From positions 124,001 to 188,000 of the forward strand of contig NZ_SPSB01000003.1 of NCBI RefSeq assembly GCF_004571135.1: a DNA stretch of 64,000 nucleotides. Direction: 5' to 3'. The notes under the pieces are model-generated. The model was not told where the DNA came from and ran no database searches. It saw nothing but the letters and a program-made list of their open reading frames with translations. Made by a program: the position numbers and the translations under genes. This stretch comes from Algoriphagus kandeliae (GTDB taxonomy: Bacteria > Bacteroidota > Bacteroidia > Cytophagales > Cyclobacteriaceae). Each line of letters starts with the position of its first letter. Within the stretch, counting starts at the first letter, position 1. Below are positions 25,033 through 34,643 of the stretch, piece by piece.

Positions 25033-27573
25033 ATGAAAAAATTATACTTCGCTTTGATCGCCTTCTTGTTGGGAGTTAGTCAATCATTTGCCCAATCTGA
25101 CTATTTCTTTCCAGGGGAAAGTTTTGACTCGAATATTCCATCTCCTGAAGAATTTTTAGGATACCCTATTGGAGATTGGCATACCCGTTATGATTTAATC
25201 GTTAAGTATTTCGAAAAACTGGATGAAATCAGTGAATTAGCTACTCTTCAAACTATTGGTTATACCCATGAGTATCGACCAAAAGTAATTTTAACCATTG
25301 CTTCTCCTGCTCATATGGCTGATTTGGAGCAAGTTCGACAACGCCAAATTCAACTTGCAGATCCAACTCAGGAAAAACCGGATGTGAGTTCCATGCCGGC
25401 AATTGTTCACTTGGGATATGGAGTACATGGAAATGAACCTTCCTCTGCCGAAGCAGCCATGCTGACGGCCTATTGGATTTTAGCTGGACAGTCTGACCTT
25501 GCCAAGCGAGTTCGAGAAGAAGCAGTAATTCACATTGACCCAACTTTAAATCCTGACGGAAGAGATAGACATAGTTTGTGGGCTGATTCCAATAAGGGAT
25601 TCCCTCCTGTTGCTGATCCTTTGGATCGAGAGCATAATGAAGCATGGCCTGGTGGCAGAACCAACCATTACTGGTTTGATTTAAATAGAGATTGGCTACC
25701 GCTTGCCCATCCTGAATCCCAGGTGAAAGTGGAATGGTACCATCAATGGTATCCGAATGTCACCACGGATTTCCATGAAATGGGGACCAACAGCACCTAT
25801 TTCTTCGAACCTACCAAACCTTATGGCTCTGAGAATCCGGTCGTCCCTCGGAAGAATTACGATGATATCAATCCGCTTTTTGCGAAATATTTCTCCAAAT
25901 ACATGGATGAAATTGGCAGCTTATATTGGACAAAAGAAGTATTTGACAATAGTTATCCGGGCTACGGTTCAACCTATCCGGATATTCATGGAGGATTGGG
26001 CTTAGTTTTCGAAACAGCCAGTAGTCGTGGACATCTTCAAGCCAGTCAGCGAGGAGATATTTCCTTTGCCTTTACGATTAGAAATCATGTGATCAATTCC
26101 TTGGCAACAATGGAAGCTTCTATCGATAATCGGGAATATATGCACGATTATCTTCGAGAGTTTTTTGTGACTGCAGTCGATGAAGGGCGAAAGGACCCAG
26201 CAAAAAACTATGTCTTCGGAGATGAATTTGATGCCGGTCGAAACCGACTATTTCTACAATTCCTTTTGGATCATAAAATCAAGGTTTATGAAAATGATAC
26301 CGACTTAAGAATTGGAGGTCAAGAATTCAAAAAAGGAAAATCTTGGTTAGTACCTACAGCTCAACCGCAATATAGAATGGTTCGAACTATGTTTGAGTAC
26401 GTGAAGGAATTTGCAGATTCGGTATTTTATGACGCCTCAGCGTGGACCATGGCTGCAGCCTACGGAATGCCTTTTTCTGCTGCCCCTTCCACCAAATTAG
26501 GAGCTGAGCTAAATTCAGTTGAAATTCCAGATTACACCTTCCCAAGCGGAAAAGCCTATGCCTATTTGATTGACTGGGCGGATTATTTTGCTCCCAAAAT
26601 GCTATATGATTTACAAACTGCAGGCATACATGTAGAGGTAATCAATAGATCTTTCGAATCTCAGACTCAAGATGGCCCAGTTGAATTTGCAGCTGGAACC
26701 TTGATGGTTCCTATGGGCTTCCAAAGCCTAAGCCATGAGGAGGTTGCGTCCAAAATGGAAGAGTTGGCAAAAATCAATCAGCAAAAAGTCTACAAGGTAG
26801 AAACAGGTCTCAATCTGGCAGGGATTGATTTAGGTTCAAATCTAGTTGGGGCTGTACAAAAACCAAAAGTCATCATGCTGGTTGGACCTGGCGTATCCGG
26901 CTATGAAGCAGGTGAAATCTGGCATTTATTGGACACCAAAGTTGGAATGCCAATTACCAAAGTAAATACAGACAATTTTGGCCGAGTAAATCTTTTCAAT
27001 TACAACACACTGATTCTTCCATCTGGAAATTACAATAGCCTTTCTGAAGCTTCAATTGAACATTTGAAAGATTGGGTAAATCGAGGCGGTACAGTAATCT
27101 CCTTGAAAAGTGCCAGCCTATGGCTGAATAGAATCGGACTTACAAAAGAAACTCCTGTTCAAATTGAAATGGAAAAAGACCCTTCAGAGCTTCCCTTTGC
27201 GACAAGGAGAGATTTTGAGGGAGCAAAAGAAGTTGGAGGAAGTATCTACCTAGCTAGAATGGACCTAAGCCACCCGATTTCTTACGGCTACCGAAATGAA
27301 AATATACCTGTTTATAGAAACACGAACATTTTCATCCAACCTAGCCAAAACAAATATTTGACTCCTATCCGATATACAGAAAACCCACATTTGGGAGGCT
27401 ACATTTCTGACTCAAATTTGGAGAAGCTAAAGCAAAGTGCAAGTGTGGTTATTTCTTCCTCAAGAAGCGGTCGTGTTATTCATTTCTTCGATAGTCCGAA
27501 TTTTAGAGGCACATGGTTTGGAACAAACAAGCTGTTCTTAAATGCCATTTTCTTTGGAAATCAAATGGACTAA
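25033..27573 (+). CDS. Secreted M14 family zinc carboxypeptidase
   Basis: 846 residues with signal peptide (MKKLYFALIAFLLGVSQSFA). The zinc motif HGNE (His132, Glu135) follows AIVHLGYGV, and DPTLNPDGRDR and the later FHEMGT and LVFETASSRG are the other M14 landmarks, with Glu of FETAS as a likely catalytic acid. The C-terminal part (from about residue 610: VIMLVGPGVSGYEAGEI, then DWVNRGGTVISL) resembles a class I glutamine amidotransferase-like fold. Large secreted M14 proteins of this build are common in Bacteroidota, probably for protein breakdown outside the cell. Confidence 0.9.
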   Translation: MKKLYFALIAFLLGVSQSFAQSDYFFPGESFDSNIPSPEEFLGYPIGDWHTRYDLIVKYFEKLDEISELATLQTIGYTHEYRPKVILTIASPAHMADLEQVRQRQIQLADPTQEKPDVSSMPAIVHLGYGVHGNEPSSAEAAMLTAYWILAGQSDLAKRVREEAVIHIDPTLNPDGRDRHSLWADSNKGFPPVADPLDREHNEAWPGGRTNHYWFDLNRDWLPLAHPESQVKVEWYHQWYPNVTTDFHEMGTNSTYFFEPTKPYGSENPVVPRKNYDDINPLFAKYFSKYMDEIGSLYWTKEVFDNSYPGYGSTYPDIHGGLGLVFETASSRGHLQASQRGDISFAFTIRNHVINSLATMEASIDNREYMHDYLREFFVTAVDEGRKDPAKNYVFGDEFDAGRNRLFLQFLLDHKIKVYENDTDLRIGGQEFKKGKSWLVPTAQPQYRMVRTMFEYVKEFADSVFYDASAWTMAAAYGMPFSAAPSTKLGAELNSVEIPDYTFPSGKAYAYLIDWADYFAPKMLYDLQTAGIHVEVINRSFESQTQDGPVEFAAGTLMVPMGFQSLSHEEVASKMEELAKINQQKVYKVETGLNLAGIDLGSNLVGAVQKPKVIMLVGPGVSGYEAGEIWHLLDTKVGMPITKVNTDNFGRVNLFNYNTLILPSGNYNSLSEASIEHLKDWVNRGGTVISLKSASLWLNRIGLTKETPVQIEMEKDPSELPFATRRDFEGAKEVGGSIYLARMDLSHPISYGYRNENIPVYRNTNIFIQPSQNKYLTPIRYTENPHLGGYISDSNLEKLKQSASVVISSSRSGRVIHFFDSPNFRGTWFGTNKLFLNAIFFGNQMD

Positions 27574-27578
27574 AAGCT

Positions 27579-27609
27579 AAAAAAACCGCAGGATATCCTG
27601 CGGTTTTTT
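27579..27609. terminator. Bidirectional terminator between the M14 and lipoprotein genes
   Basis: A near-perfect palindrome: AAAAACCGCAGGAT and ATCCTGCGGTTTTT around a centre at 27594/27595, with A and T runs on the two sides. It serves both convergent genes. Confidence 0.85.
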
Positions 27610-27635
27610 CTTTATCGTCAGCTTTGAATTACTTT

Positions 27636-28094
27636 TTATCGCCTATAGGTCAACGTAATGGTTCCGGCTATTTTACCAAGTGGCGATTCAAATTCCACCT
27701 CATGTTTTGTTACCAATTCTTTATCAGAAAGCGAGAGGATTTCATATCGGGTAACTTCTCCCACATCGTAATTCATTAAGAGATCGCCACCGTCAATCTC
27801 CCAAGTACCTAATCCATTCAAATCTCCTTTTCCAGCAAAAATCTTGAAGGTACCGTTTTCATTGAGTTCTAGCTTCCCATCTTCATGAAGCATTCTTCCT
27901 CCCTCAATCATAGCTGCCATTTCTCCACCCTCTGATTGTTCAAAATTAAAATCAGTCCCAGTCCAAGTTCCGACCAAATCCTCTTTTTGAATTCCATTCG
28001 AACAGGAAACCAAGATCATGAGCCCTAAAAAGAAAGGAATGACTGTTAGGAATCGACTTTTTGAAGAAATAGAAGTTTGCTCTTTTCGTATCAT
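27636..28094 (-). CDS. Lipocalin-like lipoprotein
   Basis: 152 residues from the ATG at 28094; the open frame extends upstream but that part has no signal. The N-terminus has a lipoprotein signal with LMILVSCSNG and a lipid-modified cysteine. The mature part has the LVGTWTGTDF start and KLELNENGTFKIFAGKG strand pattern found in lipocalin-like domains of small Bacteroidota lipoproteins. Ligand and function are unknown. Confidence 0.7.
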   Translation of the reverse strand: MIRKEQTSISSKSRFLTVIPFFLGLMILVSCSNGIQKEDLVGTWTGTDFNFEQSEGGEMAAMIEGGRMLHEDGKLELNENGTFKIFAGKGDLNGLGTWEIDGGDLLMNYDVGEVTRYEILSLSDKELVTKHEVEFESPLGKIAGTITLTYRR

Positions 28095-28179
28095 TTGATT
28101 TAGATTTTTCTCGATGTTACAGAAATAAGTTTGAAAAAGCACTTTATGCTAAAATCAAATTGACGCTGAAAATTCATTT

Positions 28180-28647
28180 TTAACTGATCACTTCACACAA
28201 AATTCCACTTCCGAAAGTGATTAATTGCCAAGATTCCAGAGGAAATTCAATGTAGATCAAATCACCTGGCTGCATATTCAGATAATCACCATCACTTAAA
28301 TTCGCTGCAAAAAGGCTAATCAAAGGATTATGTCCCACAATCATGACTTCATTTACGTCTTGGGGACTATTTTCCAAAATATCCATCAAATCCTGCAAAT
28401 CCCCATCGTAAATGGACCGTACATATTCCTGACTTTTGATCAAAACCCGCTCAGCGATGATACTGGCAGTTTCTTTGGTTCGTTTTGCCGGAGAGCAATA
28501 GACTTTTCCTATTTCAGGTGCTAATTCATAAAGACGGGCTGCTACATGAGAAACTTTACTTTTCCCTTTTGGAGTAAGCGTCCGATCAAAATCCACATCT
28601 GCCGAAAAACTAGCCTCTCCGTGTCGCATTAAAAATAGTCGTTTCAT
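28180..28647 (-). CDS. Histidine phosphatase family protein (SixA-like)
   Basis: 155 residues. LFLMRHGEASF has the RHG motif with the catalytic His; CSPAKRTKETA and MIVGHNPLISLF hold the other arginine and histidine. The size and GHNP are typical of SixA, the phosphohistidine phosphatase that acts on histidine-phosphorylated phosphotransfer proteins. The substrate here is not shown. Confidence 0.85.
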   Translation of the reverse strand: MKRLFLMRHGEASFSADVDFDRTLTPKGKSKVSHVAARLYELAPEIGKVYCSPAKRTKETASIIAERVLIKSQEYVRSIYDGDLQDLMDILENSPQDVNEVMIVGHNPLISLFAANLSDGDYLNMQPGDLIYIEFPLESWQLITFGSGILCEVIS

Positions 28648-28797
28648 AAGTCTATATTTTTCAAAATTTCAAGCTTAAAACTCGGCGCAAGAATCCTTCC
28701 ATCTGATCACCTGAAAATTTAATAGTTGCAGGTGAAAACAATGCCTTCTATTTTTAGCTTTTCAAAACAAGCCCTCAGGCCTAATTCTGAAATTTTT

Positions 28798-31122
28798 ATG
28801 TCCAAAAATATCGTCATAGTCGAGTCCCCAGCCAAAGCAAAAACCATTGAAGGATACCTTGGCAAAGATTTCAAGGTTGCATCCAGCTATGGACACATCC
28901 GAGATTTGCCGAAAGGTGACAAGGCAATTGATATAAATAATCGCTTCAAGCCAACCTATGAAATCACTCCTGATAAAAAAGAAGTGATCAAAAATCTAAG
29001 AAGCTTAGTCAAAGATGCCGACACAATCTATCTCGCGAGTGACGATGACCGGGAAGGAGAAGCAATATCTTGGCATTTGAAAGAAGTCTTGAAACTTAAA
29101 GACGAAAACACCAAGCGGATAGTTTTTAGAGAGATTACCAAAAATGCCATTCAGCGGGCAATTGAAAATCCACGAGGAATCGACTACGATTTGGTAAATG
29201 CTCAACAGGCTCGGAGAATTTTGGATCGATTGGTTGGTTTCGAACTATCTCCTGTACTTTGGAAAAAAATTAAAACTGGTCTTTCAGCAGGTAGAGTACA
29301 ATCTGTTGCTGTTCGCCTGATTGTAGAAAGAGAGCGAGAAATTGAAGCTTTTGAAGCCAAATCTTCTTTCCGAATTACAGCTCAATTTGAAGTAGATGGA
29401 AAAACTTTCCAAGCCGAATTACCCAAAAAATTTGAAACAAAGGCAGAGGCAGAAGCTTTTCTAAAAGCCTGTCTTCAAGCAGAATTTACAGTAGGAAATC
29501 TAGAGAAAAAACCTGCTAAGAAATCCCCCGCTCCACCTTTTACTACCTCCACCCTTCAGCAGGAAGCTTCCCGGAAATTATATTTTTCAGTTGCTCAAAC
29601 CATGTCGGTAGCTCAAAAGCTTTATGAAGCGGGAAAGATCACCTACATGCGTACCGATAGTGTGAATCTTTCTGAAGAAGCCATGCGATCAGCCGAGTCT
29701 GCTATTAAAAATGAATTTGGAGATCAGTACCATAAGGCCAGAAAATATACAACCAAGTCTGAAGGCGCTCAGGAAGCTCACGAAGCGATTCGTCCTACCG
29801 ATTTTTCCAAACCCGAAATTACTGGAGATCGAAATGAGCAGCGATTGTATGAGTTGATTTGGAAGCGGGCAATTGCCTCTCAGATGGCTGATGCTCAGCT
29901 TGAAAAAACCAATATTACTATTCAAATCTCCAACTCTGATTTGACGCTTTCCGCACATGGAGAAGTGATCAAATTTGATGGTTTTTTGAAGGTTTATATG
30001 GAGTCAACTGATGATGAAAACGAGGAAGATGACAACCAAAACAAGTCTCTTCTGCCTCCAATGCAAATAGGTCAACCTCTTCATCTTCGTGAAATGAAGG
30101 GAAAGGAAAGCTTCACTAGACCTGCTCCACGCTACACGGAAGCGAGCTTGGTGAAAAAATTGGAAGAACTTGGAATCGGTAGACCTTCCACCTATGCTCC
30201 GACTATTTCCACGATTCAGAAACGGGAGTACGTAATCAAGGAAAGCCGAGATGGAACGCCTCGCAATTATCAGGAAATGGTGATTGCTGATGGAGAATTT
30301 AAAGAATCCACCAAAACAGAGATTACAGGCGCAGAAAAACAGAAGCTCTTCCCTACGAATATTGCCATGGTGGTCAATGACTTCTTAGTAGAGCATTTCC
30401 CGAATGTGATCGATTACAACTTCACCGCAAAAGTCGAGAAGGAGTTCGATGATATCGCTGCTGGTGGACAGGATTGGCAGGATATGATTGACAATTTCTA
30501 CGGAAAATTCCATCACAGCGTGGAAGAAACCGAGCAGGTTTCCCGTCAGGATGTTAATTCCAGTCGATTCTTAGGAAATCATCCAGAAAATGGAAAGCCT
30601 GTAACTGCAAGACTTGGCCGATTCGGACCATTGGTTCAGATTGGAGATAATGATGATGAGGACAAGAAATTTGCTAGTCTTAAGAAAGGTCAATTCATCG
30701 AAAACATCAGTTTGGAAGATGCGCTTGAGCTTTTCAAACTTCCTCGCGATGTGGGAATGTTTGAAGGCAAAAAGATGGTTGCAGCGATAGGACGCTTTGG
30801 CCCATACATTCGTCACGACGGGAATTTTGTTTCCTTGAAAAAAGAACAGGATCCGCTTAGCATTACCGAAGATGAAGCGATTCAGCTCATTCAGGATAAG
30901 CGTGAAGCAGATGCCAAAAAGCATATCAAAACCTTCGACGAAAATCCTGAGATTCAGATTCTAAATGGCCGTTGGGGACCTTATATAAAGTTTGGAAAAA
31001 ATAATTTTAAGATCCCAAAGGGTAAGGAAGCCGAAAAACTCAGCTATCAAGAAACAGTCGAAATCATAGAAAATCAGCCTGACACCAAGAAAAAAGGTGG
31101 GCGATTTGCTAAGAAAAAATAA
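28798..31122 (+). CDS. topA: DNA topoisomerase I
   Basis: 774 residues from the ATG at 28798, which gives the normal start SKNIVIVESPAKAKTIEGYL; the upstream in-frame ATG at 28741 or 28726 would add an atypical extension. It relaxes negative supercoils. Landmarks: TOPRIM DDDREGEAISWHL, the active Tyr283 in TYMRTDSVNLSEE, and RPSTYAPTISTIQKR. The C-terminus has GRFGP/GRWGP repeats instead of Cys4 zinc ribbons, and ends lysine-rich. An intrinsic terminator follows nine bases after the stop. Confidence 0.96.
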   Translation: MSKNIVIVESPAKAKTIEGYLGKDFKVASSYGHIRDLPKGDKAIDINNRFKPTYEITPDKKEVIKNLRSLVKDADTIYLASDDDREGEAISWHLKEVLKLKDENTKRIVFREITKNAIQRAIENPRGIDYDLVNAQQARRILDRLVGFELSPVLWKKIKTGLSAGRVQSVAVRLIVEREREIEAFEAKSSFRITAQFEVDGKTFQAELPKKFETKAEAEAFLKACLQAEFTVGNLEKKPAKKSPAPPFTTSTLQQEASRKLYFSVAQTMSVAQKLYEAGKITYMRTDSVNLSEEAMRSAESAIKNEFGDQYHKARKYTTKSEGAQEAHEAIRPTDFSKPEITGDRNEQRLYELIWKRAIASQMADAQLEKTNITIQISNSDLTLSAHGEVIKFDGFLKVYMESTDDENEEDDNQNKSLLPPMQIGQPLHLREMKGKESFTRPAPRYTEASLVKKLEELGIGRPSTYAPTISTIQKREYVIKESRDGTPRNYQEMVIADGEFKESTKTEITGAEKQKLFPTNIAMVVNDFLVEHFPNVIDYNFTAKVEKEFDDIAAGGQDWQDMIDNFYGKFHHSVEETEQVSRQDVNSSRFLGNHPENGKPVTARLGRFGPLVQIGDNDDEDKKFASLKKGQFIENISLEDALELFKLPRDVGMFEGKKMVAAIGRFGPYIRHDGNFVSLKKEQDPLSITEDEAIQLIQDKREADAKKHIKTFDENPEIQILNGRWGPYIKFGKNNFKIPKGKEAEKLSYQETVEIIENQPDTKKKGGRFAKKK

Positions 31123-31130
31123 ATTTAAAG

Positions 31131-31153
31131 CCGATCCATGGATCGGTTTTTTT
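31131..31153 (+). terminator. Intrinsic terminator after topA
   Basis: CCGATCCATGGATCGG (31131-31146) is a perfect palindrome followed by seven Ts (31147-31153). Confidence 0.85.
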
Positions 31154-31172
31154 GTTCATAAACTAGTCAAGT

Positions 31173-31862
31173 ATGAAAAACTTGGTCGTCTTATCGGGAG
31201 CTGGGATCTCCGCAGAAAGTGGAATCAAAACCTTTCGGGATAGCGGGGGACTTTGGGAAGGTCATGATGTGATGGAGGTTGCCACTCCACAAGCTTGGCA
31301 TCGAAATAAGGAGCTGGTTTTGGAATTTTATAACCAACGAAGAAAACAAGAACGGGAATGCAAACCCAATCTTGCTCACCAAATTCTGGTGGAATTAGAA
31401 GAACACTTTTCAGTTCATGTCATCACTCAGAATGTAGACAGTTTGCATGAACGGGCAGGATCCACTCAAGTTCTTCATTTGCATGGAGAATTAAATAAGG
31501 CTCAAAGCACCTTGGATCCCAGGTTAATATATGAATTGGATCATTGGGAGTTGAAATTAGGAGATAAATGTGAAAAGGGAAGTCAACTTCGCCCTCATGT
31601 TGTTTGGTTTGGCGAGGCAGTACCAAATATGTTGCCTGCCATTCAAATTGCTCAAAAAGCTGATATTTTTTTGGTTGTTGGCACTTCCCTGCAAGTATAT
31701 CCAGCTGCTGATTTGGTTTCTTATGTTCCTGAAAATACTCCCCTTTATTTGGTTGATCCCAACCCACCAACATATCGACTTCCCAAAAACGCAACCTTCA
31801 TCAATCAGGTCGCCACAGAAGGCATGAAAATTCTTAAAAACGAATTGCTCAACCTTAGTTGA
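31173..31862 (+). CDS. cobB: Sir2-family NAD-dependent protein deacylase without a complete zinc site
   Basis: 229 residues. GAGISAESGIKTFRDSGGLW, TQNVDSLHERAGS and HLHGEL with catalytic His104 mark a sirtuin. Tyr53 and Arg56 (FYNQRR) match the class III residues that bind succinyl or malonyl lysine. The zinc ribbon between HGEL and RPHVVWFGE has one cysteine (DKCEKG) where four are usual, so zinc is probably absent. Length is slightly short for the family. It lies just after the topA terminator. Confidence 0.88.
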   Translation: MKNLVVLSGAGISAESGIKTFRDSGGLWEGHDVMEVATPQAWHRNKELVLEFYNQRRKQERECKPNLAHQILVELEEHFSVHVITQNVDSLHERAGSTQVLHLHGELNKAQSTLDPRLIYELDHWELKLGDKCEKGSQLRPHVVWFGEAVPNMLPAIQIAQKADIFLVVGTSLQVYPAADLVSYVPENTPLYLVDPNPPTYRLPKNATFINQVATEGMKILKNELLNLS

Positions 31863-31952
31863 TTGCAAAGCTTTCAGGAAAAGCCATAAATTACAGACTA
31901 GTTTGGATTAGAGTTTCCATTTTTTGGAAAGAAAAAACCCGAATATCAATTT

Positions 31953-33290
31953 ATGAATCACAAAGTAGCCATTATCGGATGTGGGCCTTCCGGAATCACC
32001 GCACTCAAAAATCTTCTTGATCAGGGAATAGAAGCTGTTGCATTTGATCGAAATCAGGATGTTGGAGGTAACTGGATTTACAGCGAGGACGAAAGTCATT
32101 CCAGTGTTTTTGAAACCACCCACATTATTTCTTCCAAGACCTTATCCCAATACGAAGACTTTACATTCGACGATTTTGATCCTGAAGTAGCAGATTACCC
32201 ATCACATGAGGAATTGAGAAAATATTTCCAGGCTTATGCCAGACATTTCGGCCTGTATCCATATATCCGATTTGGCACGATGATCCTTCATTGTGAATGG
32301 ATCGATTCGAATACTTGGGAAATCACCACTGAAAAAGACGGTCAAAAACATACCGAGCGATTTACCCATTTAGTGGTAGCAAATGGCCATCATTGGAAGC
32401 CAAGATATCCAAACTACCCTGGTGAGTTTACCGGTGAATTTTCACACTCCCATAATTTCAAAAAGGCCGAGCCTTTTCGTGGAAAACGGGTATTAGTTAT
32501 TGGAGGAGGTAATTCTGCCTGTGATGTGGCTGTAGAAACAAGTCGGGTTTCAAAAATGACTGCAATTTCTTGGAGAAGAGGCTACCGAATCGTTCCCAAA
32601 TTTATTTTCGGAATGCCCTCAGATAAGGTGGCTGAGAGATCCAAATGGATTCCTCCACGAATCCGCATGTTTCTGAATTCTATTTTACTCCGTGTCATTA
32701 TCGGTAAAAATGAAGCCTATGGACTTCGCCCTCCAACAGAACCTTTTGGAGCCACTCACCCTACCATCAATGATGAGCTTTTACACAAAATTCGGCATGG
32801 AAAAGTCAAACCAAGGTTAGATATCAAACGCTTCGAAGGAAAGAAGGTCATCTTTGAAGACGGAGAAGAAGAAGAATATGACAGCATTGTTGCCTGTACA
32901 GGCTATTGGCTGAGTCATCCGTTTTTTGACAAGGACTTTATCGATTATAGCAAGGGACCAGTTCCATTGTACTTGAAAATGTTCCATCCTTCGATCACCA
33001 ATCTTTACTTCATCGGAATGTTCCAGCCATTGGGCTGTATTTGGCCGGGAGCCGAACTTCAAAGCAAACTGATGGCTCAAGAATTAGTAGGGAATTGGAA
33101 GCGCCCTGATAACATCCAAGAACTTTGCGAAAAAGAGGTGAAAAATCCCGATTACAAGCAAATTAATACTCCTAGACATACGATCACGGTAGATTTTCAT
33201 CGATTCATTCAGGATTTGAAAAAACAACTCCCCAAAAACTACATTTCCAAACACCCTATCCCTCATCCTATAGACCACCAGGAAGCATGA
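31953..33290 (+). CDS. Flavin-containing monooxygenase (FMO-like)
   Basis: 445 residues. The FAD motif GCGPSG (residues 9-14), the FMO fingerprint FSHSHNFK (FxGxxxH type) and the NADPH motif GGGNSACD near residue 188 are present. FMOs oxygenate soft nucleophiles such as amines and sulfides, or in the Baeyer-Villiger type ketones. The final part (YFIGMFQPLGCIWPGAELQS) fits the family. Its stop overlaps the next gene's start (ATGA), so it is coupled with the YfcC-like carrier. The substrate is not known. Confidence 0.88.
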   Translation: MNHKVAIIGCGPSGITALKNLLDQGIEAVAFDRNQDVGGNWIYSEDESHSSVFETTHIISSKTLSQYEDFTFDDFDPEVADYPSHEELRKYFQAYARHFGLYPYIRFGTMILHCEWIDSNTWEITTEKDGQKHTERFTHLVVANGHHWKPRYPNYPGEFTGEFSHSHNFKKAEPFRGKRVLVIGGGNSACDVAVETSRVSKMTAISWRRGYRIVPKFIFGMPSDKVAERSKWIPPRIRMFLNSILLRVIIGKNEAYGLRPPTEPFGATHPTINDELLHKIRHGKVKPRLDIKRFEGKKVIFEDGEEEEYDSIVACTGYWLSHPFFDKDFIDYSKGPVPLYLKMFHPSITNLYFIGMFQPLGCIWPGAELQSKLMAQELVGNWKRPDNIQELCEKEVKNPDYKQINTPRHTITVDFHRFIQDLKKQLPKNYISKHPIPHPIDHQEA

Positions 33291-34624
33291 AAAAAATCAC
33301 CTTCCCCCACCCGCTCATCATTTTAGTGGGGTTTGTTCTTCTTTCCTGGGTATTTACTTTTTTAATTCCTTCCGGAAATTATGAAAGAAAACCGGATGAG
33401 CTTACAGGTCGTGAAGTAGTGGTTAAAGGGAGTTATGAGTTGATTGAAAAACCATCTGTTTCCTTTCAAGAAATGTTAATGGCAATTCCTGAGGGTATCA
33501 TATTGGGAGGTGATATAGTAGTCTTAATTCTACTCATCGGCGGGGCTTTTTATGTAGTAGAAAAAACAGGTGCACTTCAAGCTGGGGTTGAGGCTTTAAT
33601 TTTCCGATTTCAAAAACAACAAAACCTACTTTTGATTTTTCTTTCCTTGGGCTTTTCTTTTGCTGGGGCTACGATCGCTATGCAGGAAGAAATAATCGCA
33701 ATGGCTCCCATATTGATTATTCTTGCCAAAAACCTTCGGATGGATATCCGATCAATAATCGGGTTGACCTTAGGCTCTTCTTTAGCTGGAGCGGCATTTT
33801 CACCCATTAATCCATTCAATTCACTTTTAGGACAACAACTAGCCGAGTTAGATCTCTCTGAAGGGCTAATTTTCAGGATGATCGTTTTTATCATAGGGAT
33901 TGGATTGTGGACCTTTCTCATGATTAGGAATGGAAAATCCAAAGAACCTGTAACAGCCTCCATTAAATTTGAACCAAGCCCGATTGGCTGGAGGCATTCC
34001 TTGATTTTGTTCCTTTCCTTGGGAGGAATTATTGTGATGGGCTGGGGAATCACCCAACATGATTGGGGATACAATGAGATGTCTTCCCTATTTTTTGTGA
34101 TTGGAATATCCTGCGGCTTAATTGGAAAACTTGGTCTTAATGGTACAGCAAAAACCTATTCAGAAGGATTTGGGGAAATGATTTTTGCAGGGGTGATTGT
34201 TGGCTTGGCCCGTTCCGTCTATTTGGTTCTGGAAAAAGGAAAAATCATCGACACGGTCATTTATTCCCTTTTCACCCCTTTAGAAGGTCTCCCGGATTTG
34301 GTTGCTGTAAATGGTCTTTTCTTAGCACAATGTCTTATTCATATACCTGTTCCTAGTACTTCTGGTCAAAATGTCTTGACTATCCCACTAGCTGTTCCGC
34401 TAATGGATTTACTGGGAATTTCACGGCAACTAGCCGTATTAGCGACTCAATATGCAGTCAGTATGATGGATATGATTACTCCAACAAATGGCGGAATGAT
34501 GGCTGTTGTCGCTGCCGCCGGTGTAAAATTCAATGACTGGATTCGATTTATCATCAAAAGTTGGCTGGCAGTTGTTGGAATCTGTTTGTTATCCCTAATA
34601 ATCGCATTAATTTGGTTTCATTAA
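33287..34624 (+). CDS. YfcC family carrier (DcuC-like superfamily)
   Basis: 445 residues, integral membrane, about 11-12 transmembrane helices. C-terminal signature: IPVPSTSGQNVLTIPLAVPL, then DLLGISRQLAVLATQYA and DMITPTNGGMMAVVAAAGV, which are characteristic of the YfcC/arginine-ornithine/C4-dicarboxylate group of predicted carriers. Substrate unknown; an amino or carboxylic acid is likely. Start overlaps the FMO stop by four bases. The partnership suggests import of a compound then oxidation, or the reverse; inferred only. Confidence 0.82.
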   Translation: MKKITFPHPLIILVGFVLLSWVFTFLIPSGNYERKPDELTGREVVVKGSYELIEKPSVSFQEMLMAIPEGIILGGDIVVLILLIGGAFYVVEKTGALQAGVEALIFRFQKQQNLLLIFLSLGFSFAGATIAMQEEIIAMAPILIILAKNLRMDIRSIIGLTLGSSLAGAAFSPINPFNSLLGQQLAELDLSEGLIFRMIVFIIGIGLWTFLMIRNGKSKEPVTASIKFEPSPIGWRHSLILFLSLGGIIVMGWGITQHDWGYNEMSSLFFVIGISCGLIGKLGLNGTAKTYSEGFGEMIFAGVIVGLARSVYLVLEKGKIIDTVIYSLFTPLEGLPDLVAVNGLFLAQCLIHIPVPSTSGQNVLTIPLAVPLMDLLGISRQLAVLATQYAVSMMDMITPTNGGMMAVVAAAGVKFNDWIRFIIKSWLAVVGICLLSLIIALIWFH

Positions 34625-34643
34625 ACCTAAATAACCTTGATTC

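Noticed and set aside
31862..31952. Promoter TAGTTTGG upstream of the FMO gene
   Set aside because: One base short of TAnnTTTG and without a TTTG at the right distance.
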